Positions 18,240-26,082 of a DNA stretch of 64,000 nucleotides are shown here, piece by piece. Within the stretch, counting starts at the first letter, position 1, and each line of letters starts with the position of its first letter. The stretch is from Oceanobacillus halophilus (lineage in GTDB: Bacteria > Bacillota > Bacilli > Bacillales > Amphibacillaceae). The notes under the pieces are model-generated. The model searched no databases, was not told where the DNA came from, and saw nothing but the letters and a program-made list of their open reading frames with translations. The stretch spans positions 62,001-126,000 of the forward strand of contig NZ_RBZP01000005.1 of NCBI RefSeq assembly GCF_003628505.1, in the 5' to 3' direction. The translations under genes were made by a program, and so were the position numbers.

Positions 18240-19280
18240 ATGAGAGAAATATTCAGTGATATTATTCAATTTCGAGGAAGTCATTATGATTTTGGATATA
18301 TGCAAGGAAAGCAATTAAAAAATTCTTTAATTGTCAAGAACCGAAAGAAATTCTGGAAATTGCGAAGACCAAGATTTACGGTAAATATCCAAGAAACAAA
18401 ACAGATTTTAAATCGGTATGCTCCTGGAATGTGGGATGAGCTAGAGGGTCTGCAGAATGCAATGGAAGCACCAATGAATGAAATATTACGCGACTTCGGA
18501 GGTTATCGAATAAATACACCAAAAAGCGGCTGTTCCATTTTCACTGGTAAAGATTATTTAATACGCAATTACGACTATCATCCAAAAACTTATGAAGGAC
18601 GATACAGTATTTATCAACCAAGTGATCAAGGGTATGCAGTGATTGGACCACAACAGCGTGTGACAGGTCGAATGGACGGTATGAACGAGAAAGGGTTAGC
18701 AATGGGATACAATTCCATTCATCGAAAAAAACCGGGTGCAGGATTTGTTTGTCATATGATTGGTCGCATGATTTTAGAAACTTGTGCAAGTGTGGATGAA
18801 GCAATTGCTTTCCTAAAAGAAATTCCACATCGCCATTCATTTAGTTATATCTTATTGGATAAAAATAATGAAACATATATTGTAGAAGCAACTCCCAGGT
18901 CTGTTGATATTCGTCAATCTCATGTTTGCACAAATCACTTTGAGCTGCAAAAGGATGAAAATAAACGTATTTTGGATGATTCATATAACCGCCTAAATGC
19001 AATGAAAAAACACAAAAGTGAAGTTTCTGACGTTCATACAGCCTTTCAAATGATGAATGATACAGATAAAGGTGTTTTCTCGAAAGAATATAAAAACTGG
19101 GTAGGCACAATACACACTTCCGCCTATCTGCCAAAAGAACTAAAAGCGTGGATTGCCTTAGGAGGAAACCAAGAGCCTGTTGTGTTTGATTTTGAAAAAT
19201 GGCTTCAAGGAGAGAACGTAACGATGGAAAAGTTTCATGGACAGATCGATACAGATTTACCATTTGCTCATATGGATTAG
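18240..19280 (+). CDS. C45-family Ntn hydrolase (acyltransferase/choloylglycine hydrolase-like)
   Basis: About 346 aa, matching the family of acyl-CoA:6-aminopenicillanic acid acyltransferase and related linear-amide hydrolases. These enzymes free an N-terminal nucleophile Cys by self-cleavage; the likely nucleophile is the Cys in KSGCSIF (about residue 99), followed by the conserved IRNYDYHP. Further family blocks are GRMDGMNEKGLAMGYN and SYILLDKNNETYIVEATP. The start is ambiguous between ATG 18231 and ATG 18240; the latter has AAGGA at proper distance. No signal peptide is seen. The substrate is unknown; an N-acyl amino acid or peptide amide is likely. Confidence 0.82.
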   Translation: MREIFSDIIQFRGSHYDFGYMQGKQLKNSLIVKNRKKFWKLRRPRFTVNIQETKQILNRYAPGMWDELEGLQNAMEAPMNEILRDFGGYRINTPKSGCSIFTGKDYLIRNYDYHPKTYEGRYSIYQPSDQGYAVIGPQQRVTGRMDGMNEKGLAMGYNSIHRKKPGAGFVCHMIGRMILETCASVDEAIAFLKEIPHRHSFSYILLDKNNETYIVEATPRSVDIRQSHVCTNHFELQKDENKRILDDSYNRLNAMKKHKSEVSDVHTAFQMMNDTDKGVFSKEYKNWVGTIHTSAYLPKELKAWIALGGNQEPVVFDFEKWLQGENVTMEKFHGQIDTDLPFAHMD

Positions 19281-19324
19281 CTATTATGTTGAGAAATGGG
19301 AAGCAACATATATGATATCTCACT

Positions 19325-19346
19325 CGCTCCGGCAGAATACTTCGCT
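19325..19346. repeat. 22-bp module preceding the first tandem array
   Basis: The 22 bases starting CGCTCCGGCAGAATAC occur here and, inverted and exact, at 41822-41843. Here the module lies 15 bases before the first degenerate unit of the array. At the other site it lies directly beside a single array-core-like sequence. Confidence 0.8.
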
Positions 19347-19360
19347 ATCCGCAGGCAGGG

Positions 19361-19826
19361 CTTATAGATGCTTCTCACGGTCTATAGGCGTTTCTCTCTT
19401 TTTATAGGCGCTCCTCTCTTTTTATAGGCGCTCCTCTCTTTTTATAGGCGCTCCTCTCGTTTTATAGGCGCTCCTCTCGTTTTATAGGCGCTCCTCTCGA
19501 TTTATAGGTGCTCCTCTCTTTTTATAGGCGCTCCTCTCTTTTCATAGGCGCTCCTCTCCATTTATAGGCGCTCCTCTCGATTTATAGGCGCTCCTCTCGA
19601 TTTTATAGGCGCTCCTCTCCATTTATAGGCGCTCCTCTCGTTTTATAGGCGCTCCTCTCGTTTTATAGGCGCTCCTCTCATTTTATAGGCGCTCCTCTCG
19701 TTTTATAGGCGCTCCTCTCGTTTTATAGGCGCTCCTCTCGTTTTATAGGCGCTCCTCTCGATTTATAGGCGCTCCTCTCGTTTTATAGGCGCTCCTCTCG
19801 TTTTATAGGCGCTCCTCTCGTTTTAT
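19361..19826. repeat. Tandem array 1: about 23 units of 20 bp
   Basis: Units of consensus TTTATAGGCGCTCCTCTCGT repeat head to tail with a period of 20 bases, apart from one 21-base step at about 19601. The first two units (19361, 19381) are degenerate, and the rest differ mainly in the last two bases (TT, GT, GA, CA). The array stops after TTTAT at 19826, where an azoreductase remnant begins. No unique spacers, palindromes or coding frame explain it. The ten-base half TTTATAGGCG is identical to the core of the second array at 60871-61630 on the opposite strand. Confidence 0.97.
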
Positions 19827-20294
19827 ATTGATAGGGAACTGTTGGATGCATGGAATAGTTTAAATAAAGGTGGCCGCTTCCATTCTTTAACTAACTCGCA
19901 ACAGCATAAAGTAACACTTTTCGATTCCTTTACAGAAAGCTTTTTAGATAAGGACAAGATTATTGTTGCAAATCCACTTTGGAACTTAAGTATTCCAACT
20001 TATTTAAAGGCATGGTTTGATGCAATTACAGTCGCTGGGAAAACCTTTAAATACACAGAAACTGGTTCAGTTGGCCTGCTAAAAGGTAAGAAAGCTTTAC
20101 ATATTCAAGCAAATGGTGGAATTTACAATGGATCCGATCCAGCAAGCCAATATGTAAAAACCATGTTTGATTTTCTAGGAATCACCGACTTTGAGCAATT
20201 ATTTGTTGAAGGCATGGACCACCACCCAGAAAAAGCAGACGAAATCGTTTCAACAGCAATTCAAAAAGCAACCAATCTAGCCAAAACATTTTAA
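19827..20294 (+). pseudogene. azoR: 5'-truncated FMN-dependent NADH-azoreductase
   Basis: The reading frame starting IDRELLDAWNSLNKG matches the middle of AzoR-type azoreductases (about 210 aa) and runs intact to the C-terminus. It includes NPLWNLSIPTYLKAWFDAI, AGKTFKYTETG and HIQANGG. About 50 N-terminal residues, including the first FMN-binding loop (the AHP segment), are missing. The sequence upstream of codon I is the 20-bp tandem array. A TTG at 19842 could be read as a start but has no ribosome binding site. I read this as a dead fragment left when the array arose or expanded. Confidence 0.88.
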
Positions 20295-20295
20295 G

Positions 20296-20410
20296 CGGTG
20301 CCTGTCACTCCCCGATTTTTGTCGAAAATTATTTCAAAGGTGTAGACAAATTTGGAAGTTTTATTTATAATTATTTATTGGAATTAACGTTGGGAAGTGA
20401 CAGATCCCCC
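20296..20410. repeat. Short inverted-repeat element (MITE-like)
   Basis: The ends GGTGCCTGTCACTCCCC (20297-20313) and GGGAAGTGACAGATCCCCC (20392-20410) are imperfect inverted repeats sharing CTGTCACT/AGTGACAG. They enclose about 80 AT-rich bases without an open frame. Elements with GGTGCCTGTCACT ends are, as I recall, frequent in Bacillaceae genomes. It sits directly before a tRNA gene. Confidence 0.6.
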
Positions 20411-20421
20411 TTATTTATAGT

Positions 20422-20514
20422 GGAGAAGTACCCAAGTCCGGCTGAAGGGGATGCACTCGAAATGCATTAGGGCAGGCAACTGCTGCGTGGGTTCGAATCC
20501 CACCTTCTCCTCCA
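20422..20514 (+). tRNA. tRNA-Ser (anticodon CGA)
   Basis: A 93-base class II tRNA with acceptor arms GGAGAAG and CTTCTCC, anticodon stem ATGCA/TGCAT, loop CTCGAAA (anticodon CGA, reading TCG) and a long variable arm (TAGGGCAGGCAACTGCTG). The T arm is GGGTTCGAATCCC. CCA is encoded, and the discriminator is T. Confidence 0.95.
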
Positions 20515-20548
20515 TTACCAGAATGCTAGTTTTCATACATATCAACTA

Positions 20549-20977
20549 TTAATCAAAGAACTCCATATGCTTTTTATCCAACTTATAATACTCCAATCTA
20601 TCCTTTAGACTCCCTGTATGAAATTCAAATTTATGCCCATCTGGATCTGTGAAATAGATAGACTTTTTATCTCCTACATCACGAGGCCTTCCTTTTAGAA
20701 TATTTACCTTCATGTCTAGTAAATTCGTATGAATTCTATCAAATTGCGATTCTTCAATGGAAAAAGCAATATGTGTATATGACTCGTGAATTTCATTTCT
20801 TTGAATCCCTTTCTCCTCATTAAGTGCTAACCATAGTCCTTTTAAATCAAAATACGCCGTCTTATTCCCCTTCACTAACAGTTTTGCACCAAAGACACTT
20901 TCATAGAATACGATCGATCGTTCAAGATTAGATACAGAAAACAACAGATGATTGATGCCCTTAACATCCAATTTCAT
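20549..20977 (-). CDS. fosB: FosB-like metallothiol transferase (VOC family)
   Basis: Closely resembles FosB of Bacillus and Staphylococcus, which inactivates fosfomycin by adding bacillithiol or L-cysteine in the cytosol. The divalent-metal ligands are visible: His in [10 protein letters not shown], His in YTHIAF and Glu in KFEFHTG. The FosB blocks [30 protein letters not shown] and [13 protein letters not shown] are also present. Length (about 142 aa) fits. The start is uncertain: ATG 20977 is very close to GAGGTG, and TTG 20971 is better spaced. It is cotranscribed with the acetyltransferase upstream (gap of a few bases). Confidence 0.9.
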   Translation of the reverse strand: MKLDVKGINHLLFSVSNLERSIVFYESVFGAKLLVKGNKTAYFDLKGLWLALNEEKGIQRNEIHESYTHIAFSIEESQFDRIHTNLLDMKVNILKGRPRDVGDKKSIYFTDPDGHKFEFHTGSLKDRLEYYKLDKKHMEFFD

Positions 20978-20982
20978 ACACC

Positions 20983-21465
20983 TCACTTTTTCACTGCTCT
21001 TTTCATCGTAATAAATTCCACACCATTATCACTTACAAATGCAATCTGCTTTACAAAGCCTAATTTCTCATAAAGGCGAACAGCCCTTTTATTAAATGTA
21101 GCAACTGTAAGGCGTATATCCTTATGCTGATTCTGTTCCTGAACAAAACGAAGGATATAAGAAAAGAACCGTTCCCCATTTCCTTTCCCTGTCAGTTCCG
21201 GCTTCATACCAATTCCGATATCAATACAGTCTTCCTTGTAAGCATCATGTTGATCTCCAACCGGAACTTGCGCAGGCCTGCCAACACAGAAATATCCGAT
21301 TAAATGATTATATTTATCTAAAACTACATAATATTTATACGTGAGCAATTCCATAATAGCACCGCTGGTAAGTACGTTGTTATAGAAATCATACGGTTTC
21401 TCATACTTCCAACAAAGAACATCAATTGCATATTTCTCTGTCATTTTTCTAATAGTAAGCTGCAT
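20983..21465 (-). CDS. GNAT family N-acetyltransferase
   Basis: Acetyl-CoA-dependent transferase of 160 aa. The acetyl-CoA pyrophosphate loop is in [17 protein letters not shown] (about residues 89-105), preceded by the beta-4 strand CIDIGIGM and followed by the family ending [13 protein letters not shown]. The N-terminal part ([13 protein letters not shown]) resembles a group of Bacillaceae acetyltransferases of unknown substrate. It precedes fosB with almost no gap, suggesting a small operon. Confidence 0.88.
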   Translation of the reverse strand: MQLTIRKMTEKYAIDVLCWKYEKPYDFYNNVLTSGAIMELLTYKYYVVLDKYNHLIGYFCVGRPAQVPVGDQHDAYKEDCIDIGIGMKPELTGKGNGERFFSYILRFVQEQNQHKDIRLTVATFNKRAVRLYEKLGFVKQIAFVSDNGVEFITMKRAVKK

Positions 21466-21570
21466 CGTTTCTCCTCAATTCTATAGCGGTTTACTATTAT
21501 TTTAGCAATTTATGATAGGAATCGCATCTGATTGATAAAAATAAAAAAAGCCCTACATTATAAATGAGAG

Positions 21571-22464
21571 CTACATCTTATCTCCTGTATCAATCAATTG
21601 CCAAGCTAGCCTTGTCAATTCTGTTACTTCTTGCTCAACCTCCGTTCCCCCTGCAATCTTTTGTAAGGACATCAACACACTTTCCAATAAGAATACGCGT
21701 GGATCCTCATTCTGTACTTCATCCAACAAAAATTGCACATAGTTAATAGCTTTATAATCAGATTTTTTATCAAGTTTCTCCTGCAAATCATTTAGTTTGC
21801 ATATAATCATTGCTTTGACGTCAGTACTATTATCTTCTTCCTTATACAAATAGGAATGGAATAATTCTTCATGGATAAGAACGACATCTGAATTTTTATA
21901 ATTGGTAATTATTTTTTCCGTTTGGTTAAGTGCAAATTTAATTGCTTCTGCTACTTCATTGGATGTAGTCGCGAAAAATTTCGTCACGAGCATCCCTTGC
22001 TGGAGTATGCCTAAGAAAGAGATAGCATGATCCAATGAGAATCGCTCTATTTCAATTCCATAAATATCTTTAAACCGTTCTGCTATCCACTTTATCTCTT
22101 TCATGTATAATTTTGTCATAAAATCTTTCAAAACCTGATCATCCGTAAAAGTTACAGAATGAAAGAGCTGCATTAAATTATGTTTTTTATCTATGTTAAA
22201 ACGCACTTCAATTTGTTTGGCAAATACAGATAAATCTTTTGATTCTCCCTCACTCACAAGTAGCCTGCGTTCCTGCTCAATTTCCTGATTAACTAATTCC
22301 AGTATCGCCATTAAACACTCGTTTTTCGAGCTGAAATAATTATAAAACGTCCCTTTTGCTATTTGGGCTTCCTTTAAAATATCTTGAATGGATGTTGATG
22401 CATATCCCTTTTTAATAAATAGCTTTTGTGCCGCGTCAATAATTTGCTTTTGTTTTCGATTCAT
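21571..22464 (-). CDS. TetR/AcrR family transcriptional regulator
   Basis: The N-terminal helix-turn-helix domain (residues 1-50) shows the TetR pattern IIDAAQKLFIKKGYASTSIQDILKEA, then AKGTFYNYFSSK. The ligand-binding part is long, 297 aa in total against about 200 for most of the family, as in the YfiR/PsrA-like longer types. The start at 22464 follows AAGGTGGTTTTC. It is divergent from an MFS exporter gene, a standard arrangement for a local repressor of efflux. A perfect 13-bp palindrome lies 38 bases upstream of its start. Confidence 0.9.
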   Translation of the reverse strand: MNRKQKQIIDAAQKLFIKKGYASTSIQDILKEAQIAKGTFYNYFSSKNECLMAILELVNQEIEQERRLLVSEGESKDLSVFAKQIEVRFNIDKKHNLMQLFHSVTFTDDQVLKDFMTKLYMKEIKWIAERFKDIYGIEIERFSLDHAISFLGILQQGMLVTKFFATTSNEVAEAIKFALNQTEKIITNYKNSDVVLIHEELFHSYLYKEEDNSTDVKAMIICKLNDLQEKLDKKSDYKAINYVQFLLDEVQNEDPRVFLLESVLMSLQKIAGGTEVEQEVTELTRLAWQLIDTGDKM

Positions 22465-22501
22465 GAAAACCACCTTTTTTGTAATGCTAGTCTACCATCA
22501 T

Positions 22502-22514
22502 TTTAGTAACTAAA
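22502..22514. promoter_or_regulatory. Palindrome, candidate operator of the TetR regulator
   Basis: TTTAGT-A-ACTAAA is a perfect inverted repeat in the regulator-exporter interval. A partial copy (TTTAGTTAAACACTA) lies at about 22682-22697, just before the exporter gene. Binding by the adjacent regulator is inferred. Confidence 0.45.
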
Positions 22515-22564
22515 CACTTATTTATCAAACGTTAATTGCTGTTATGTAAATTGATGTTGATTTT

Positions 22565-22650
22565 TTTAGACTATCGGTATAGAATATTACAAGTCTAAAG
22601 AAACGTAAAAATCATAAGCCCTATTTCTAAAAAATGTGGGGCTTTATTTT
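22565..22650 (+). promoter_or_regulatory. Two consecutive hairpins in the MFS exporter leader
   Basis: TTTAGACT (22565-22572) pairs with AGTCTAAA (22592-22599). A second hairpin, AAGCCC (22617-22622) with GGGCTT (22639-22644), is followed by TATTTTATT, a terminator-like form 90 bases before the start codon. This may be an attenuator of the efflux gene, or a promoter region with chance symmetry. Confidence 0.35.
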
Positions 22651-22736
22651 ATTGATGATATATAGGCTCTTTCTTATACGATTTAGTTAAACACTAGGGC
22701 GAAAAGAGCAAAAATGAAAATGCAGGGGATGAGAAA

Positions 22737-24266
22737 ATGACAGAAAAAAATTCAATACACAGCAACCCTCCATATGGGATGATTGCCATTCTTTTTATTG
22801 GAGCGTTTGTCGCCATCTTAAACGAAACCTTATTAAATGTTGCACTCCCGTCTATTATGACGGAATTTGAAGTAGATGCAACAGCGGTACAATGGCTAAC
22901 TACTGGATACATGCTAATTAATGGGATTCTAATCCCAGCCAGTGCATTTTTTATCCAGAGATTTACAAACAGAGGGTTGTTCTTGACAGCTATGACGCTA
23001 TTTACCATCGGTACTATTTTAGCAGCTGTTTCACCTACTTTCGGTGTCCTTCTTGTTGGACGTATGATTCAAGCATCTGGTTCTGCTGTCATGATGCCAC
23101 TTCTAATGAATGTAATGCTGATTGCTTTTCCAGTGGAAAAAAGAGGTACTGCGATGGGTACTTTCGGTCTTGTAATGATTGTCGCACCTGCAATTGGACC
23201 TACACTATCCGGTTGGGTAGTCGAGCATTACAGTTGGAGAACCCTATTTGAGATAGTTGTACCAATTGCCATTCTATCCCTAGTAATCGGCATATTCAAA
23301 CTGAAAAATCTTACACCACAGCGTGATATTAAACTGGATGTCTTCTCTATCATTCTTTCCAGTTTCGGATTTGGAGGATTATTATACGGATTCAGTACAG
23401 CTAGTGATCATGGATGGTCCAGTCCGTTTGTTTATGGAACCATTATAATAGGTGTTGTTTCATTGGTCACCCTCATTCTTCGTCAAATGCAAATGGAAGA
23501 ACCAATGCTGGAATTTAGAATCTTTAAGTTTCCAATGTTCGCATTATCATCAGCTATTTCAATCGTACTAGCGATGGCAATGTTCTCTGGAATGATATTA
23601 ATACCTATCTATGTTCAAACTGTACGTGGCTTTACACCAATGGAGGCAGGTCTGCTCATGTTGCCAGGTGCTCTAGTTATGGGATTCATGTCTCCTATTA
23701 CTGGTAGACTTTTTGATAAATATGGTGCTAAGACGCTCGGTATTATAGGGCTATCGATTACGATAATAACAACCTTTTATTTTAGCAAATTAGATATGAA
23801 TATCTCTTATACTAGCTTAATGATTCTCTTTGCGATTCGTAGTTTGGGAATGTCTATGGTAATGATGCCAATCATGACAAACGGGTTAAATCAGCTTCCT
23901 GCCAAGGACTACCCTCACGGTACCGCCATGAATAACACCCTGCAGCAAGTATCCGGTGCGATAGGTTCTGCTCTCTTAATTACGGTGATGAATAACCGCA
24001 CCGAAACAAGAGCAGAAGAACTAGCGAATAAAGCAATGGCTACGATGGATCCTGCTATGAGTCAACAAGCATTAGCAGAAATGCAAGCTCAAATGATGAA
24101 CGAAGCAATGTTAAATGGAATTAATTTTTCACTCTTGGTTTCAACATTTATTGCTGGTCTTGCACTGATACTCGCATTCTTCATCCAGCGAGTTGGAACA
24201 GATGGCCAGATTAATAATAAAAAGAAAGCAAGTTCCTCCAAAGCTGTTGTAGCAGTAGAAAAATAG
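22737..24266 (+). CDS. MFS drug transporter, DHA2 (EmrB/QacA) family
   Basis: Proton-coupled multidrug exporter of 509 aa with about 14 membrane segments. The DHA2 motifs include LNETLLNVALPSIMTEFEVDATAVQWLTTGYML in the first two segments, GRMIQASGSAVMMPLL, the antiporter motif C region VAPAIGPTLSGWVVEHYSWRTLF, and GRLFDKYGAK. It resembles LmrB/Mdr of Bacillus. It is divergent from the TetR gene, which probably controls it. The C-terminal tail is Lys/Ser rich. A terminator follows. Confidence 0.93.
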   Translation: MTEKNSIHSNPPYGMIAILFIGAFVAILNETLLNVALPSIMTEFEVDATAVQWLTTGYMLINGILIPASAFFIQRFTNRGLFLTAMTLFTIGTILAAVSPTFGVLLVGRMIQASGSAVMMPLLMNVMLIAFPVEKRGTAMGTFGLVMIVAPAIGPTLSGWVVEHYSWRTLFEIVVPIAILSLVIGIFKLKNLTPQRDIKLDVFSIILSSFGFGGLLYGFSTASDHGWSSPFVYGTIIIGVVSLVTLILRQMQMEEPMLEFRIFKFPMFALSSAISIVLAMAMFSGMILIPIYVQTVRGFTPMEAGLLMLPGALVMGFMSPITGRLFDKYGAKTLGIIGLSITIITTFYFSKLDMNISYTSLMILFAIRSLGMSMVMMPIMTNGLNQLPAKDYPHGTAMNNTLQQVSGAIGSALLITVMNNRTETRAEELANKAMATMDPAMSQQALAEMQAQMMNEAMLNGINFSLLVSTFIAGLALILAFFIQRVGTDGQINNKKKASSSKAVVAVEK

Positions 24267-24270
24267 TATA

Positions 24271-24309
24271 AAAACTCCCTCTGATTTATTTTCAAAGGGA
24301 GTTTTTTTT
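24271..24309. terminator. Bidirectional terminator, exporter and VOC genes
   Basis: AAAACTCCCT-TGA pairs with TCA-AGGGAGTTTT, with T8 on the right and A4 on the left. It overlaps the stop of the convergent VOC gene. Confidence 0.88.
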
Positions 24310-24700
24310 ACATATTTCCAAGGTCTTCATTGATTTCAATTAAAGTTCCTGACGGGTCGCGAAATTGCGCAACCTTAATTCCCCAGTCTTCCCTGCTTAC
24401 CGGTTCTGTTATAAACGATACTTTATCCTTTAATTTTGAATAGGTTTCTTCTACACTATCTACTCTGAATATTAACATCGATGTATCTTGAGCAGTCTCA
24501 AGGGTCGTATGATTCTTTCCAAGAGATTCTACCATTTGCCTGCGATCAAATATTGCTAACTTATAGGATGGAGTTACTTCAAAGTCTGCATAATTAGAAT
24601 CCTCATCCCCCCATGAAACTGCTAATCCTAAAATATCCCGATAAAATAAAAAGCACTCCCGATAATTGTCTATTAAAAGTCTAGTATGAGTTAACTGCAT
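24308..24700 (-). CDS. VOC family (glyoxalase/dioxygenase superfamily) protein
   Basis: A single-domain paired beta-alpha-beta fold protein of 130 aa. Family landmarks are the opening LTHTRLLIDNYRECFLFYRDILGL and the closing AQFRDPSGTLIEINEDLGN, where Glu is the usual metal ligand. The metal site may be incomplete. The start at 24700 is set by GGGAGGAG; an in-frame upstream ATG lies before that site. The substrate is unknown. Confidence 0.85.
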   Translation of the reverse strand: MQLTHTRLLIDNYRECFLFYRDILGLAVSWGDEDSNYADFEVTPSYKLAIFDRRQMVESLGKNHTTLETAQDTSMLIFRVDSVEETYSKLKDKVSFITEPVSREDWGIKVAQFRDPSGTLIEINEDLGNM

Positions 24701-24776
24701 AAATTCATCTCCTCCCTTTATAAACAATTATATATTATCTGAATATTATTTAAATAGAGAACCTCACAATTAAGCC

Positions 24777-24819
24777 AAAAGAGAACACAAGAAAGAAAAT
24801 CTTCTTTTATGTTCTCTTA
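24777..24819 (-). terminator. Terminator of the folate operon
   Basis: AAGAGAACA pairs with TGTTCTCTT, with an inner AAGAA/TTCTT stem. On the minus strand it ends in TTTTGG. It lies 100 bases after the cyclo-ligase stop. Confidence 0.65.
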
Positions 24820-24840
24820 GATTAAACTCTCTTTTCTGAA

Positions 24841-24910
24841 AAATGTCGCTTTTAACATGACTTTACATTTATATAAACTGCGGTTCACTTTAACAAAAAT
24901 AAATACTTAA
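24841..24910. repeat. Dispersed intergenic repeat, decayed copy B
   Basis: TTTTAACATGACTTTA at 24850-24865 is shared with 860-875, and the bases after it (CATTTATATAAACT) resemble the same element. Only this segment is recognisable. Confidence 0.4.
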
Positions 24911-24919
24911 TGGAGTAAA

Positions 24920-25483
24920 TTATAATAAACTAACTAAACCAGCCTCTGTCACTATATTTTCTACCGGAATATCATATGATTCTCTCGGCACACTCTCCAC
25001 AAGTTGTGAAGAGTGTAGTAATGCTATGGTGTCATTCGAATAATCTGTTAGGAACCGGTCATAAAAACCTCCTCCAAAACCAATTCGATATCCTTTTTTA
25101 TCAAAAACTAATCCAGGAACAATTAACAAATCCATTTCATTTTTATCCATTTTCTCTGTTTCTTCTGGCTTTGGTTCGAGTAGATTGTAATAGACTTTTT
25201 CCAGCTGATGGAAATTTTCTAATTTATAGAAATCCATTTTTTTCGCTTTTGGGAGACATTTGGGAACCGCGACCGTCTTCCCCTGTTCCCATGCTTCTTC
25301 GATGATTGATTTTGTATCCCATTCAAAACCTTGTGACACAGTTATCCCAATAGTTTTCGCCTCAGTCCAAAGATTTGATCTGATTAAATTGCTCGTCAAT
25401 TGCTTGTCAATTTGCTCTTTCTCGGTGTCAGCTAAATGTTTCAGCTTTGCGATAGCAGATTTTCGAAGTTCTGATTTATCCAG
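24920..25483 (-). CDS. 5-formyltetrahydrofolate cyclo-ligase (YqgN type)
   Basis: Converts 5-formyl-THF to 5,10-methenyl-THF with ATP in the cytosol. The signature is VPGLVFDKKGYRIGFGGGFYDRFL near residue 130, and the opening SELRKSAIAKLKHL is typical. The best ribosome binding site (GGAGGGG) is followed after six bases by CTG at 25483, giving an unusual CTG start and 187 aa. The only upstream alternative, GTG at 25498, is itself part of that site and has none of its own. It is the last gene of the folate cluster, 20 bases after folE. Confidence 0.9.
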   Translation of the reverse strand: MDKSELRKSAIAKLKHLADTEKEQIDKQLTSNLIRSNLWTEAKTIGITVSQGFEWDTKSIIEEAWEQGKTVAVPKCLPKAKKMDFYKLENFHQLEKVYYNLLEPKPEETEKMDKNEMDLLIVPGLVFDKKGYRIGFGGGFYDRFLTDYSNDTIALLHSSQLVESVPRESYDIPVENIVTEAGLVSLL

Positions 25484-25502
25484 CGGAAACCCCTCCACAA
25501 AT

Positions 25503-26060
25503 CTATTTATTAATAAGTGCTAGTACTTCATTTCTTGATTTGCTATTTGAATGGAATGAACCACGCACTGCGCTTGTTACGGTTTTCGCCCCTTGTTTGT
25601 TCACACCACGGATACTCATACACATATGTTCTGCTTCCAGTACGACCATCACACCAACAGGATCCAATTCTTCCATTAATAAATCAGCGACAGATTTTGT
25701 AATACGCTCCTGAAGTTGAGGTCGTTTGCTGATATCATCCACAATTCTTGCTATTTTGCTTAATCCAATCACACGACCATTCTTTGGTATATATGCAACG
25801 TGCGCTTCTCCTATAAATGGAACCAAATGATGTTCACACATGGATGAAAACGGAATATCTTTAACGAGTACCATTTCCTCATGCTGCTCTTCAAAAACTG
25901 TTTCACAGTGAATAGCTGGGTTTTTCGAAAGCCCTGCAAATACTTCTTCATACATATTCGCAACACGTTTCGGAGTATCAAGCAATCCCTGTCTATCTGG
26001 GTCATCTCCTATTGCTTCTAAAATCATTTTGACCGCTGATGCAATCTTTTCTTTATCCAT
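25503..26060 (-). CDS. folE: GTP cyclohydrolase I
   Basis: First enzyme of pterin synthesis, turning GTP into 7,8-dihydroneopterin triphosphate; a cytosolic toroid. The zinc ligands are the Cys and His of MCEHHLVPF and the Cys of [10 protein letters not shown]. Other family blocks are [17 protein letters not shown] and [10 protein letters not shown]. The start at 26060 ([10 protein letters not shown]) has GAGG nine bases away. Length 185 aa is standard. It lies 22 bases after folC. Confidence 0.95.
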   Translation of the reverse strand: MDKEKIASAVKMILEAIGDDPDRQGLLDTPKRVANMYEEVFAGLSKNPAIHCETVFEEQHEEMVLVKDIPFSSMCEHHLVPFIGEAHVAYIPKNGRVIGLSKIARIVDDISKRPQLQERITKSVADLLMEELDPVGVMVVLEAEHMCMSIRGVNKQGAKTVTSAVRGSFHSNSKSRNEVLALINK

Positions 26061-26082
26061 TATTTGCTGCCTCATTTCTTTC

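Noticed and set aside
19361-19826. CRISPR array
   Set aside because: All 20 bases of the unit are repeated; there are no unique spacers of 30-40 bases, the repeats are too short, and no cas genes are present.
19842-20294. Functional short azoreductase starting at TTG 19842
   Set aside because: No ribosome binding site, and the first flavin-binding loop is absent; a working enzyme is unlikely.
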